The position numbers were made by a program, and so were the translations under genes. From positions 24,387,670 to 24,451,669 of the forward strand of contig CM055108.1 in NCBI GenBank assembly GCA_029204225.1: a stretch of DNA of 64,000 bases, in the 5' to 3' direction. Origin of the DNA: Diphasiastrum complanatum. Lineage: Eukaryota; Streptophyta; Lycopodiopsida; Lycopodiales; Lycopodiaceae. The stretch's first letter is position 1. Every line of letters starts with the position of its first letter. The notes beneath the pieces were generated by a model that was not told the origin of the DNA, did not search any database, and saw nothing but the letters and a program-made list of their open reading frames with translations. Below, in pieces: positions 1-10,972 of the stretch.

Positions 1-176
1 GAAATATACTTCCAAACTACTGAATTTCCAGCAAATTGGAGGATTAGAAAGCTGATCCTACAGCGAGTCTCCTCCTCTATTTCTTTCTGAGAATCTGAGT
101 AAATTTTCCTATCTTCTGATAGCTTTCTCTATTGCTGCTACTAAGCTCCCAAAGATGGAGATGGCTTTGATACCAG
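1..176 (-). mobile_element. Ty3/gypsy 5' leader and primer-binding site, cut by window edge
   Basis: This is the start of the untranslated leader of a minus-strand gypsy element that continues beyond the left edge. It matches the leader at about 16300-16426, including the stretch about bases being cut by 'cttcctatcttctgatagctttc'-like sequence shared by both. The primer-binding site is at 163-175; on the minus strand it reads TGGTATCAAAGCC, one base from the usual plant initiator-Met tRNA complement. It lies one base from the LTR at 177. Confidence 0.8.
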
Positions 177-533
177 TGTAATAGATCCTAACACCACAGT
201 AGGGCAAACACTAACTGATCCACCCAACCTTGCCTACCCCCTGATATAGAGTAAGCCCCTCCTAGCCCAGTGTGAGGACTGGTAGCATGCAACTGCCAAG
301 TGTCGGCCACGTGTCACTGACATGGCCGACTGCACGTCGAGACCCAACTGGGGGCCCTATCCTGCTGACAGGGTCCCTAGACTGTGTTAGGCCCGCCATG
401 GCTATGGACCGTGTTGGGGCACACTACTCACACTATCTTGCCCTGTTGGTCAGGTACGCTGGACACGACCCTGATTGTGGTATCTGACCTATCTGTGTTC
501 TCTAGGGTTCGGCACTGGTTATGAGCAAGTACA
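177..533 (-). repeat. 5' LTR (copy 1) of a gypsy element extending left
   Basis: A 357-bp copy of the LTR that also occurs at 1007, 11989, 13936 and 16427. It starts TGTAATAG and ends in ACA on the plus strand. Because the primer site is on its left, it is the 5' LTR of a minus-strand element. It shares substitutions with copy 2 (for example CACGTGTCACTGACATGG in place of CACGTGGCACTGACGTGG), so copies 1 and 2 form a subfamily apart from copies 3-5. The terminal palindrome found in the other copies is mutated here. The expected 5-bp target duplication would be TCACA (534-538); its partner is outside the window. Confidence 0.85.
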
Positions 534-742
534 TCACAATGGATGGCACCAAGACAGAGCAATGCCGTCAAAACAACATAATAAAAAACCAAACTAACTA
601 AGAAGAGAAAAATATCTCTTCAGTGCTCTAACTCTCAACCTAACTCTAAACAATCTCTAACAAGCGTCAATGAAAGGCTCTCACGCAGGAGGCGGTTTAA
701 CTTTAAATACAGTTTGAAAATTCTCTCTTGACTAAAAAGCTC

Positions 743-1876
743 TCACATAGGAGGCATCACTGAGTGATCAGTTCCGGATGGAGTGACCAGAAAATGTTGA
801 CCATCCCAGAAAATAACCCTTTTTCCTATCGCATTTGCTTCCTCAATGAGCTGCTTCCGTTCCTTCCACTGTAAGGCAGTTAGATCCTCATAGACGAAAA
901 TGTTACTGCCTTTAAGCCATCCACGGCGCTTAAGGACTTCATTACGATAATCAGTGTATTTGAAACGGATGAAAACAACCGAAGAGTCGAACTTATTGTG
1001 CCAAGCTGTAATAGATCCTAACACCACAGTAGGGCAAACACTAACTGATCCACCCAACCTTGCCTACCCCCTGATATAGAGTAAGCCCCTCCTAGCCCAG
1101 TGTGAGGACTGGTAGCATGCAACTGCCAAGTGTCGGCCACGTGTCACTGACATGGCCGACTGCACGTCGAGACCCAACTGGGGGCCCTATCCTGCTGAAA
1201 GGGTCCGTAGACTGTGTTAGGCCCGCCATGGCTATGGACCGTGCTGGGGCACACTACTCACACTGTCTTGCCCTGTTGTTCGTGTACGCTGGACACGACC
1301 CTGACTGTGGTATCTGACCTATCTGTGTTCTCTAGGGTTCGGCACTGGTTACGAGCTCGTAACACAAGCTGCTTCCACGGCGCCTTCCTCTTCCTCATAG
1401 GAAAGTGAGGCCATAAGCTCTTTGGCTGCAAGCAGGGGGTCGGTTTCAGAAAGACCTTTGACGCGGACGTTTTGAGATTTGTATTCTCGTTTGACTTGTT
1501 CTTCCATCGCCTGTGAAACCATCTTATTGCTTTTTGCTTCGGTATTTTTGAGCATGTCGGCCCAACTTTTTGTCGAGGTCTGAATTTTCTCCTCCAGTGC
1601 TTTGACTTGATCAGGGTTCACCTGCGGAGCAGTGCTTAAGGCTGCCATTTGCATCTTGAGAGTTGTATTTTCCGTTTCAAGTAGATTTACCCATTCCTTG
1701 AGAGCAAGCAAATCTGCCTGCATGTTACTTATGAATGTCATCAATCCCGAAAGGGGTGGAGCACTGCAAGTGCCGCAAAGATCATTGAGTGGAGTAGAAG
1801 ATGGCGATGGCAGTGATGGTGAAGGCAATGGTTGTTTGTTGCCTTTTCGACAGGTGGTGACCCATTCCATATCCAT
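743..1876 (-). pseudogene. LINE ORF1-like protein, split by a solo LTR
   Basis: Two minus-strand reading frames, 1876 to 1365 and 1006 to 743, are halves of one protein: removing the solo LTR and one copy of its 5-bp target duplication restores the frame. The N-terminal half has a Pro/Ser-rich segment and a leucine-rich coiled coil (around LLETENTTLKMQMAAL). The C-terminal half has an RNA-recognition-like fold (VVFIRFKYTDY, then GSNIFVYEDLT, then GKRVIFWDG). This order, coiled coil then RRM-like domain then a basic C-terminal region, is that of L1-type ORF1 RNA-binding proteins, which coat LINE RNA. The stop is at 743-745. ORF2 would be expected to the left, where copy 1 of the gypsy LTR has inserted. 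The family call is by fold pattern only. Confidence 0.6.
1002..1369 (-). mobile_element. Solo LTR (copy 2) with 5-bp target duplication CAAGC
   Basis: A complete 358-bp LTR at 1007-1364, flanked directly by CAAGC at 1002-1006 and CAAGC at 1365-1369. There is no internal element, primer site or polypurine tract beside it, so it is a solo LTR left by recombination between two LTRs. It has inserted in the LINE ORF1 described at 743-1876. The plus-strand end carries the 16-bp palindrome GTTACGAGCTCGTAAC. Confidence 0.93.
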
Positions 1877-2337
1877 GGCTGGAGCAGGCCAGGAGCACAG
1901 GAGCAGGCCGAGAGGAGCGCAGACAATGGTATCAGAGCAGGCATCCAGACTGTGGGAGGGTCGTGCTACCTTCAGGCTCAGATTTTTTAAGCTTTCTAAC
2001 TCGTAGAGAGGAATAGATCATTGTTTAAGAGGGAAAGGAGGGCATTGCTAATCCAGCTGGTCTTGATGGTTGGCCGTGAGCTTGTATGCCTCTGCGGGTG
2101 CGCTGATCCGGAGCATGTGTGAATGTGAGTGTCCAACGCTAAGCTCAACTATATACTCTGCAAGAACCGTGGGGAGGTGCGCAGCTACATACTGATCTGG
2201 ACAATTCTGCTGAAGCAACTGGAACAGGTTGCTAAACAAAGGCAGCAGCCAACCATGGAGCCACGCTGCAGCTAGGGCACTGGAGCCATCGCTGCAGCAA
2301 GGGTTCTGCAGGCCATCGCTATAGCAAGAGCGCTACA

Positions 2338-2340
<3 letters not shown>
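1877..2340. other. Unassigned stretch, possibly LINE 5' region
   Basis: No convincing gene. It should include the 5' side of the LINE whose ORF1 starts at 1876. A plus-strand TGGTATCAGAGC at about 1928 resembles an LTR-element primer site, but no LTR end adjoins it. The 2250-2340 part repeats short GC-rich words such as gccatcgct and agcaag. Confidence 0.3.
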
Positions 2341-2387
<47 letters not shown>

Positions 2388-2486
2388 TCTTTATTAATGT
2401 CCATGAAATACCCTAAGGTACAAAGGACTAATAAACAGGTACATGTCAAGTATGCACGGTGGGAGCATGAAAGCTCTACCCTCAAC
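2341..2486 (-). mobile_element. LINE 3' end with (CT)n tail, copy 1
   Basis: A (GA)21 tract at 2341-2382 is followed by about 100 bp that match 3268-3366 closely. On the minus strand both read as a 3' end: AATAAA, then GATCTTT, then a (CT)n tail. This copy is cut off after about 100 bp and keeps no coding sequence. Confidence 0.6.
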
Positions 2487-3130
2487 CCTCATAGTAGAGA
2501 AGGCATTGAAAGAGGGCTGTTTGGCTCTTATGACTCTTATCACATCTATGGAACACATCTGACAAATCCCGTCCTCACATGACCCCAATGAGCCAAACCA
2601 GTGACCCCAACGAGCCAAACCAGATATGTTGATTATGTGTTATATAGATAAATTGGTGGATATAGTCATGCCAGCCCTTAGGGAGGTGGGGAATGGATAG
2701 TCCAAATGTGCTCAATAGCCTGCAAACCAGGATGATTTTGGCTGGAGAATCTGTTTGAAAAGTGGTTTGTTTTGCATCGAGGTCTAGGAGGGGAATCATT
2801 GGAGTGTTTTCTTGGCGAATTTCCATTCTTTTGATGGGCAGATCTTACTTGCTTGATGGCTGTCCAAAAGGACAACAATTTTAGCCTTAAGATCAACCAA
2901 TTCTGCTTTTTTTTAAGATCATTTTGCTTGTAGGTGGGCGCTACATCTTAGAGGCTCTGTTGTTGCCAAAAGAGGCAAAAATCGGCCATCTATCCATGTG
3001 AAAATTGCATGGTTTTCAAGGAATTATCAAGGGAATTTGCTGCTTTACCCAAAAAAAAACAAAACACGTTCCAGGCCAGCATGTCGAGACTTGTTTTAGA
3101 ATGTGTTCTGGAACGCCCAGTGCATCTTTG
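2487..3130. other. Unassigned stretch
   Basis: AT-rich DNA with no gene that I can support. A near-duplicate phrase (gagccaaaccag) occurs at about 2590 and 2611. The short reading frames here lack recognisable domains. Confidence 0.4.
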
Positions 3131-3147
3131 ATATATATATATATATT

Positions 3148-3190
<43 letters not shown>

Positions 3191-3191
3191 A

Positions 3192-3259
<68 letters not shown>

Positions 3260-3266
3260 AAAGAAA
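3131..3266. repeat. Compound microsatellite (TA)n (GT)n (GA)n
   Basis: TA repeats at 3131-3160, GT repeats at about 3161-3189, and GA repeats at about 3195-3254, running into AAAG repeats and then the LINE 3' end at 3268. The GA part is in the position of a LINE tail. Confidence 0.95.
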
Positions 3267-3267
3267 G

Positions 3268-4190
3268 AAAGATCTTTATTAATGTCCACAAAATACCCTA
3301 AGGTATATAGGACTGAAAAAAGGTACATGTCAAGTATGCACGGTGGGAGCATGAAAGCTCTACCACCTAAAAGAACAAAGAAACAAGACTACAGGTAAAT
3401 ATGAAATATGATAGACAAGGAGAGCCTATCATCATATAAATGTCTCTCCACCTGTGAAATAGTGATGTAGTATGTTGAGGCACTGTCTCTGAACAAATTG
3501 TGTCTCTCCGTCTCCGAGTGGATGGTCGGTGGCGTCTCTGTTGCCATAAAGCTGTAGACCGTGGCCTGTGGGTTGGCTGTCCCTCTAGTCACCGACACTG
3601 TCTCTGCCGTATATGCATGGAGGCGTCCGGAATCTCAGCCTCCCCATCAGAATCAATACTCTCCTGCCTCTGCCTCCGACGTAATAAACACTCCTGTATG
3701 CTCAGCTGTATCAAGAGGGAGGTGTCAGCGTCTAGCTTGCCATACGCAGGTCCGCCATCTGTCGGATCATCAGCGCAACACATCTGGGGTCCTCATACGA
3801 TATCAAGGTAGAGAGTGTGAGTGGATGATCCTGAAACAAGCAGTAGTATCTCCCTCGGATCTCATAGTAGGCTGGGCATCTGAAGAGAAAATGAAACTCA
3901 TCCTCTACATTGTGTGTATCACACATACTACAAATCCGAGCATCTCTCGGGATGCCACTGTATCTGCCAGTCTCAGTGGCTAGCTGGTGAGAGGAAACCC
4001 GAAACTGACCCATCACTATCCGCAGTCTATGTGAGATACTATCCACTAGATATCCAGGAACAGTAGGATACCTAGCATGATCTCGAGATAGAAAATGTGT
4101 CCGATAAAACAGGTGTCCTCGAATATACTGATGCGTACCCGCCGGTAGATCCGTAATGTGAATACTCCATGTGGAGGGGAGACGACAGGC
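3268..4190 (-). mobile_element. 5'-truncated LINE, 3' part of ORF2 and 3' end
   Basis: A minus-strand LINE fragment. The coding end runs from about 4180 to the stop at 3732. It includes a conserved C-terminal segment with the pattern RxSSHxLAxETGRY, then a zinc-knuckle-like CSMC followed by EDEFHFLFRCP. This is the Cys/His module found downstream of reverse transcriptase in many non-LTR elements. After the stop come about 460 bp of 3' UTR, AATAAA (minus strand), and a (CT)n tail that merges with the microsatellite on the left. No reverse-transcriptase domain is present, so the copy is 5'-truncated, as is usual for LINE insertions. Confidence 0.72.
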
Positions 4191-4383
4191 CTGGGAATAC
4201 CATGAAAAGGTGCCATTTTAACCAATGTGAGCCTTGTTCAGGAAGGCAAGTCCTGCACTACTGTCCATACTCCTTAGCATATCCATGCTTTCTAGTTGTA
4301 TCTCACCAGAAGCCTAATGTGACACCTATGTGGGTAGAGTTAATTATTGCCATGGTTGAATAGTGCAAATACGTAGGTATTAG

Positions 4384-4590
4384 GGCACGTCCGTGCCATG
4401 CTAATCCTTAGTAAGCATAAAAACTTGTAAAGCATAAAGCAAGAAGTGATATGTAGTCCGCTGCTTGGTAAGCCAAAAGACTCACAAACCATATAGAAGA
4501 AAGTGATATGTTGTCCATCGCTGTTTAGCAAGCACAAAGACTTACAAAATACAACAAAAAAAGTGATATGTAGTCCATCGTTGGACAGTA
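4384..4590. repeat. Tandem repeat, period about 58 bp, three units
   Basis: The phrase AAGTGATATGTAGTCC (or TTGTCC) recurs at 4444, 4501 and 4561, each followed by a variable TAAGC or TAGCAAGC, then AAAGACT(C/T)ACAAA. The units are diverged. No coding role is evident. Confidence 0.8.
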
Positions 4591-5101
4591 CCAAACATGT
4601 ATTTCATCATACATTCACATATTTTGTGAAGCTACGAACCCACGCATCAATCACAATTGATAAAAACCGTAAACCAAAATGCATAAAGCAAAAAGAGCTT
4701 ATGGCATTGTAACCAAAGTGGATGAATCTCCTATCGTAAGATCGAACACAAAGGATGAATGCTTGTTAGGGTGCTATCACAGGAAGAGCAAAGTGATGAA
4801 CTCTCTCCACAAATTGTTGTGAGAAATGTAGTCAAAACTGTATCATATATAGTAGTATGCCGTGGGGCTTCTTGGAAGGTGGCATTTTGGCTTGAGGGAG
4901 AAGCAATAGCTTCTGTCCATACGTTGTGGCTAAGCTTAAAAACTTCATAAGGCATATAAAAAAAAAGGGGAGGTTTGTTTGAAATTATAAAGAGCAGTTA
5001 AGGGTGGTGTTGGTGTACGACCTTTTTTTGAAGCTTCGATAGTCTTTCGTTGTCCAAAGGAAGCATAGTGTAGCGAGGTGTCTTAAAGTGAAGAACCATC
5101 C

Positions 5102-5103
<2 letters not shown>

Positions 5104-5160
<57 letters not shown>
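5104..5160. repeat. (GA)n microsatellite
   Basis: An uninterrupted GA run of about 57 bp. Unlike the tracts at 2341 and 3195, it is not joined to a recognisable LINE end. Confidence 0.95.
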
Positions 5161-5161
<1 letters not shown>

Positions 5162-5235
5162 ACATTCTTTGTTGGCATGTGAATTATTCTGTTGATGATA
5201 ATAGCATGTTTTCTACAATTTGGATGGATAAGTAG

Positions 5236-5307
5236 GAGTTGGACATCATTAAGAGAGAACAAGAAACCTACGATCGAGAAAGGATGGACGCAATTCATGC
5301 AGAAGAG
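5236..5307 (+). CDS. Exon of a charged coiled-coil protein (exon x)
   Basis: A 72-bp phase-0 exon between a TAG acceptor (5233-5235) and a GTACG donor at 5308. It encodes 24 residues rich in Glu, Arg and Asp (ELDIIKREQETYDRERMDAIHAEE). Its composition and phase match the exons at 10910 and 11377, also phase 0, so I read the three as the 3' end of one gene. Upstream exons are not identified. A weaker candidate is about 4790-4834, after a CACAG acceptor, encoding EEQSDELSPQIVVRN, but its donor is poor. I do not recognise the protein. Confidence 0.5.
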
Positions 5308-5688
5308 GTACGCTTATTCAATACTTAATTGTTCTTGATTTTCTAAGTAAATGTTTTTACATTAATTATTAGTACTATTTACATGCATAATCTAAAAGAC
5401 TATGTTCTCATGGTGGTAATTTTTCACTATTTTGTAAGATTGTCGGAACCATTCTAGAGAGTATCCATTTAGCCTACAATTACATGGGATCAACTCTGCA
5501 AACAGTATTTTTTAGTGCAATGGAAGGGCAATTTGAGAGATCCGTCACTTTTCAGATTTTTTGAGAGTTAATGAGATCTTCACTTGACATGATTTTGAGA
5601 ATGATCGGTTAATCCTTGAAAAGGTGATGAGACTTAATCTCACATGACTTTGAGAAGTTACTTCAAAGTAAGGATTCAAAACCATTTT

Positions 5689-6589
5689 CCTAAAGCTTCA
5701 GAGAAGTTTTCAAGCTTTTTAGGAGTGTTACAAGAGTCAATAGACATGAGGAGATTGTGGGAAACCCTTAGAGCAACTCTTCCTCAGAGCCATCACAAAA
5801 TAAAGGTTTTCTTGGTTGAAATTCAATCAGATATACAAATTCCAAGTTCAACAAAGCTTTGACTCATGCAGTGGCTCCAAGTTTTTTTAGTTCTTCACTA
5901 TAACAAATAAGTTACATATAGATAAGCCTAAATTGACTTGGTGACCTCTAAATAATTAGATAGTTGTAATGTACAATGAAAGTGTATAAAAGTGATGTTA
6001 ATTGCCTTTTAACTCGTTGATATATGGTTGTTTTCATATATGCAACTTCATGGAATTATGTGTGATAATGTGCATTTTATGAACATACAGAGCATTTAGG
6101 CCTTTAATACCACATCTGGGCCTTATATTGTGGTTTGCTAACTCCTAAAGCTTCAGAGAAGTTTTCAAGCTTTTTAGGAGTGTTACAAGAGTCAATCGAT
6201 ATGAGGAGATTGTGGTAAACCCTTAGAGCAACTCTTCCTCGAAGCCATCACAAAATAAAGGTTTGCTTGGTTGAAATTCAATCAAATATACAAATTCCAA
6301 TTTCAACAAACCTTTGACTCATGCAGTGGCTCCAAGTTTTTTTTATTTCTGCACTATAACAATAAGTTACATATAGATAAGCCTAAATTGACTTGGTGAC
6401 TTCTAAATAATTAGATAGTTGTAATGTTACAATGAAAGTGTATAAAAGTGATGTTAGCCTTTTAACTCGTTGATAAATGGTTGTTCTCATATATGCAACT
6501 TCATGGAATTATGTGTGATCATGTGCATTTTATGAACATACAGAACATTTAGGCCTTTAATACCACATCTGGGCCCTATATTGTGGTTT
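5689..6589. repeat. Direct tandem duplication, period 455 bp
   Basis: Unit 1 (5689-6143) and unit 2 (6144-6589) are highly similar along their length, differing by scattered substitutions and small indels. Each unit ends with the first 60-70 bp of the LTR that continues from 6524, so the duplication junction lies inside the LTR end. Confidence 0.88.
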
Positions 6590-7521
6590 CCCTTCTAATT
6601 AGCATATGGGGCATATTTAACGAGGCAAATATTTCTCCTCCACAATTCTAGAAACCCTCTTTTTTCATACTTCGAGCGTTACGGGTTACTGGAATCTATC
6701 AATAGAGTTTTCAAATATGCTTTGAATAGATAGTAGAGACACTTATTGAGTAGCTTATGAGTTGTTATAATCTTGACCTCTTTGTAAGAGACTCACAGTT
6801 CTTCCTTGAGGTTGATGGTGAATAGCCATTGATAGTATTTGTTGTTTGTTCAAGGTTTTTTTAGTTGGAGATTGCTGGATTATCATCTTTGTTGGGAAAG
6901 TACATTGAAATATGAAAATGGAAGTTTGATGTAAGTGATGAAAGAGATGTTGAATGTGCATTCAGGTTCTAGGGCTTCTTGGTAGGTAGTCAGTGAAATC
7001 AACTATGAAGATAACACAATACATTGTAATGTGATGACAAATTACAACTGGTTGAATGCATGCAATAGATAGTAGAAATGTCATTGAGAACTCATGGAAA
7101 TGAAAGATGCATCAACATAATCTGCTCAAGACATATGTAGCAAGATTCCAATGTGTTCAACCAGCAAAACGATCTCAAAGAGATCAATACGTTAGATAAA
7201 TTATGTAGACAACGGCTCCCCTTCATACCTATCCACTCTCTTTCTTTTTCTCCCCCCATTAGTGACATATAGTGCCCTGTATTTATGAATATTATGAAAC
7301 TAAGATGATGGTTGCACTATTTTCCTTGAAGTGTTGCATTCCTTACTTTTCATATAATACATTAGGATTTCTTGGATGGTTCCTCCACAACTCCCTAGAA
7401 AATTATAAGTAGGGACTATAAAAGTTCAGTATTCAGCGTTTGATTATCAGATGCTTGGGCCCTTTCATGCTTTATGTGACCATATCTCTGAATTTGTTCA
7501 TAACTTGGTATTAAAGCTCTT

Positions 7522-7880
7522 TTGTGTCCTCTGATCTTCGTTGTCCCTCCCTCTCCACGATGTCCACAGATCAAGTTCTACTTTTGCCCTTCCCTATCCT
7601 TTTGCTCTTCCTATCCTTTCTGCACCTTCTCTTACTCTACTTTTGCCCATTTCGGCCTCCTTTTCCTACATTTATGTGCATGTGTTTTTGGCCTCCTGGC
7701 TTATTCACACCTCCTTTTCCTCCATTTACAGCCACATTTTTGTTTCTAGCCCCGTTATGCCCTCTACATTTTTTATTTTGCCCGTCTGATTCCTCCACCT
7801 TTTTGAAGTTTGTGCCCACTTTCTTGATTTGGGTCTCCTTTCCTCAATCAGTGCATTTGCTCGAGAACCACTAGATTTTT
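7522..7880 (+). other. Pyrimidine-rich tract after the primer site
   Basis: A C/T-rich segment with repeated CTTTTGCCC and CCTCCTTTTCCT words just inside the decayed LTR element. All three frames are open for 60-116 codons, because of base composition and not because of a protein. I found no domain. Confidence 0.4.
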
Positions 7881-9442
7881 AATTTTCGTTATCTTCATGA
7901 CCTTTATAATAAGGTCAATATTCCACTTTGTTTTGTGTCCGCATATACATGCACCTTAAAATTTGTGCACAGTTTGTTTTGGGTTTGATTTTTGTGCCAC
8001 GACTTGTCACATTTGTAAGGCTTGTCATAAATGTGTGCATAGCGTTCAAAAGAGAAACCTCTTTCACAACTATTTTTTCCAGTTCTTGCTTATAGTCATA
8101 TGTTTACAATTGATTACCAGCTCCATTTATCAGTAATCTTTGTATTTCTACATCACCTTCATATCAGTTTGTGCTCATCATTGGCTTTACAATCCATGGA
8201 TCTAGTTGTAGAGATTCCTTTCAGCATCTCTCAGTCTAGCGGCTATAATATCGGTCTGTCACATCACCTCTTGTCGACATCTTGTTTTATGACAGACCGT
8301 GTTGGTCCTTTTATTTATTTTTACCTTTGTCACTATTTTTTGCTCTGTACTTTGTCTTTGCTATACAGTTATGGATTCATCCTTTTGGTTTGTCTCTACA
8401 TTGTTTCTGGTTCTTCTATTGAGATTTGCAATCCCCTATTGACAATCCCTTTGTGATTGTGGAGATTTAGCTTCCTCTTCTTTAAACCACAACATTAAGC
8501 ATAGTTGAAGTGACATCTAGAGTATTCTCCTTCAGCATAGCTGACATACTTGTGTTTCTTTGATTGTGCCTCTTTTGTACGTTGTTTATCTCCTTCCATT
8601 CATTTTCTTTTTCTTCTGCACGTTTTGGTTTTGTTTTTTGTTCCGCTCATTCAATATGTCGTCAATTTATTCTTCTTCCAAAGAAAATTGTTTGATGGTT
8701 CACATTGCTTCATTATCCACTTTAGAGCACTGGGAAGACATTATTGCCACATAAATACTATCGCTCTAGTTGTCCACGTTTGTTATTTGTCCTACCATTC
8801 CTCGTTATATCGTCTCCTGGTACTTGCAAGCTACTTGGTCTAGTGAAGCCATTACGGTTTTTGTACTAGTTCCATCGTTCCTAATCAGGGTTATTCCACA
8901 CATGACTATCCAACACATAATGTTCTAATTATAATAGAGGTTCTTTAGCTAGAGGATTTAGCTTGGTTCTAGTATGTTTCATCTGTAGCGTCCATGTAGG
9001 ATGTAACCGTTATCAAGGATCGAGTTTATGTTTCTTTCTTATCAAATGTAGCAGCTTTAGTTCCTCTTATGGCTCTTTTTCCTTTTAGTGTTCCAGCAGA
9101 TTTGTGGTTGTTTATTAGTTAGGGAAGTCATGCTACACGTGTCCTGAATGATCATGCCCCTATCTATGCTTTACTTGGTGATACATTTGTGGAGCCATTT
9201 CCTATTGGTCCTATATGGCATTCCCGGTCTACATGTTTTGCGTGGGATGCATTTGAGCCAGTTCTTGTGGATGGTGTATTTTGGCAAAATTCACCAATAG
9301 AGGATATTTTTGATGAGCTCAAGGATCAGCCTACATGTTTGGTATTTTGCAACACATACATGTCTAGAACTAGATGGTTCTATTGTTACATTCAAACCCA
9401 TTGGAGTGTTTTTTAAAATTCACTTGAAACCTCAAAATTACA

Positions 9443-9516
9443 GAGGTTCATACATATCTTATTTCAATAGCTCCTATGGCATGAGGTTCATACATATCTT
9501 ATTTCAATAGCTCCTA
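9443..9516. repeat. 40-bp tandem duplication
   Basis: GAGGTTCATACATATCTTAT starts at 9443 and again at 9483, followed both times by TTCAATAGCTCCTA. The two units are essentially identical over 34 bp, which suggests a recent duplication in an otherwise decayed element. Confidence 0.93.
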
Positions 9517-10097
9517 CAGAAGTCTTTGCCTTTGCTCCTTTATTGGTCAGTACCCATGCAAGCATTTTGGCAATTTTACAGCTACTAGTTGCTTATCTTA
9601 TTTCTATTCAAGGCAGTAGTACTTTACACACGATTTGGACTATTATGATATTCTTATGGTGTCATTCTCACTGCTCTATGCTATGCCTTTGTGGTGATTG
9701 ATGCTACATGGCCTTCCTAGTTTAGACAACTGTGATGATGTATTTTTATTTTGGGCAATATCATGAAATACGTGTAGATGTGCTATGATAGGAAGCTACA
9801 TACACATTCACATGTATTTTGTCGTCCTACTATGGCGAGCTTTAGTCATGATGCTTATTTTGCCGCTAATCTTTGGATTGCCACCTCTATGTAATGTCGC
9901 TACAACTATTGTTTCTATTCTAATACATGATAATGTTCCTCCCAAGCTGCAACAACTTCTATGCAATATCATAACTCCTTTGGGTACTTTTGGATTGAAA
10001 AATCTATTATCATGATGCTTCTAATAAAAGGGATGGTATGTTTGCTTCAGCCATGGCCTTCTATTTGGCAGTCATAGTTTATGGTACATGTATGGTT

Positions 10098-10222
10098 TCC
10101 ATGGCCTATATATTTTGAGTTATTGGTTGCATCTACTTTCAGCCCTTCATAGTGATATGTCTGGTGTCCATGGCCTATATATTTTGAGTTATTGGTTGCA
10201 TCTACTTTCAGCCCTTCATAGA
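10098..10222. repeat. 69-bp tandem duplication
   Basis: TCCATGGCCTATATATTTTG begins at 10098 and at 10167, each followed by GAGTTATTGGTTGCATCTAC and CAGCCCTTCATAG. The shared part is identical over about 56 bp. Confidence 0.93.
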
Positions 10223-10909
10223 GCTTAGGGTCTATTTGGTTAGTGCTTCTCTGCATCTCTTGTGCTGTCTGATGTACTGTTTAGATGACAGACTCAGTCT
10301 ATCAGATTGGTTTCGGGTCTATTTAAGTGCGTAATGCTATCCTTTTGTACATTCTACACTCACATAGGAAGCCAAGATGTTTTCTGCATTAACAATAATA
10401 TCTGTTTTGTAAGCCTGCATTGAGTTCAATTTTTCAGTTTCAAAAGGGGTGTGTTATGAGCATACATGACATTTAGGCCATATAGTACAGTAACAGTTAC
10501 ACCCATTTACATCACATTCGGGTCTTATTCGATCCCCTTTAATTAGCATTTGGGACACTTGTAGTGGGGGGTTCATTTTTTCCCTCCGAAATGCCAGTGG
10601 CCCTATTTTTTTAAAATAATTGAGCAGTGTGGGTTCCTAAAAGGTTCCAATAGGGTTGCTGGAAATGCTTCCTATAGATGGCAGAGACATTCATTCATTA
10701 AGTAGCTTATGATTTTGTATAGTGTTGAGTTCTTTGTGGGAGACTTGCAACACTTCCTTCAACCAATAATTGTATTTGTTGTCCATTTAGGTTATCTTAG
10801 TTGGATATTGCTTGATTATCATCTTATATTTTCTCTTTATTCTTCATGTGATGCCAATGTATGTGATTTAGTTCATAACAATGCCAACATTGACTGCATG
10901 GTAATATAG

Positions 10910-10972
10910 AGGAGGATAGAGGAAGAAGATGCAGCAAGGGAACATGCTAAAGAGGAAGAGTTAAGACGCCAG
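10910..10972 (+). CDS. Exon of a charged coiled-coil protein (exon x+1)
   Basis: A 63-bp phase-0 exon between an ATAG acceptor (10906-10909) and GTATTT donor (10973). It encodes 21 residues, RRIEEEDAAREHAKEEELRR then Q, with a heptad-like alternation of Glu, Arg and Ala. It sits just right of the decayed LTR. The next exon is 404 bp downstream. Confidence 0.55.

Larger units (their letters stand above)
6524..10835 (+). mobile_element. Decayed LTR retrotransposon in intron
   Basis: The left LTR is about 6524-7503 and the right LTR starts at 10452. They align over about 380 bp from TATGAACATAC/TATGAGCATAC (about 6531 and 10455) to ATTATCATCTT. The sequence after the left LTR has TGGTATTAAAGC (7506-7517), a diverged initiator-Met primer site, and the right LTR is preceded by CAAAAGGGG (10441-10449), a polypurine tract. 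These define a plus-strand element. The interior is about 2.9 kb and has no intact protein; short stretches at 8100-8450 and 8550-8840 are only weak candidates. The right LTR loses similarity after about 10835. It could be a non-autonomous element or a very old copia or gypsy copy. Confidence 0.65.
5308..10909 (+). other. 5.6-kb intron of the coiled-coil gene
   Basis: It lies between a GTACG donor and an ATAG acceptor. It contains the 455-bp tandem duplication (5689-6589), a decayed LTR element (6524-10835) and two short tandem duplications. No exon-like sequence with the same charged character was noticed inside. The size comes largely from the inserted elements. Confidence 0.45.

Noticed and set aside
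177-540. 71-codon frame repeated in every LTR copy
   Set aside because: It recurs because the LTR recurs; LTR position, mutations that change it freely, and lack of any domain argue against a gene.
1926-1938. Primer-site-like TGGTATCAGAGC on the plus strand
   Set aside because: No LTR end precedes it and no gag or pol follows; probably chance or a relic within the LINE region.
3016-3352. Overlapping frames with SL and HT repeats
   Set aside because: Microsatellite translations at the LINE tail.
7522-7874. Open frames in all three plus-strand frames
   Set aside because: Caused by the pyrimidine-rich composition (few stops); no domain, no initiation context, and inside a decayed LTR element.
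9189-9416. 75-codon frame in the decayed LTR element
   Set aside because: No resemblance to gag or pol blocks, and followed by a tandem duplication; treated as chance.
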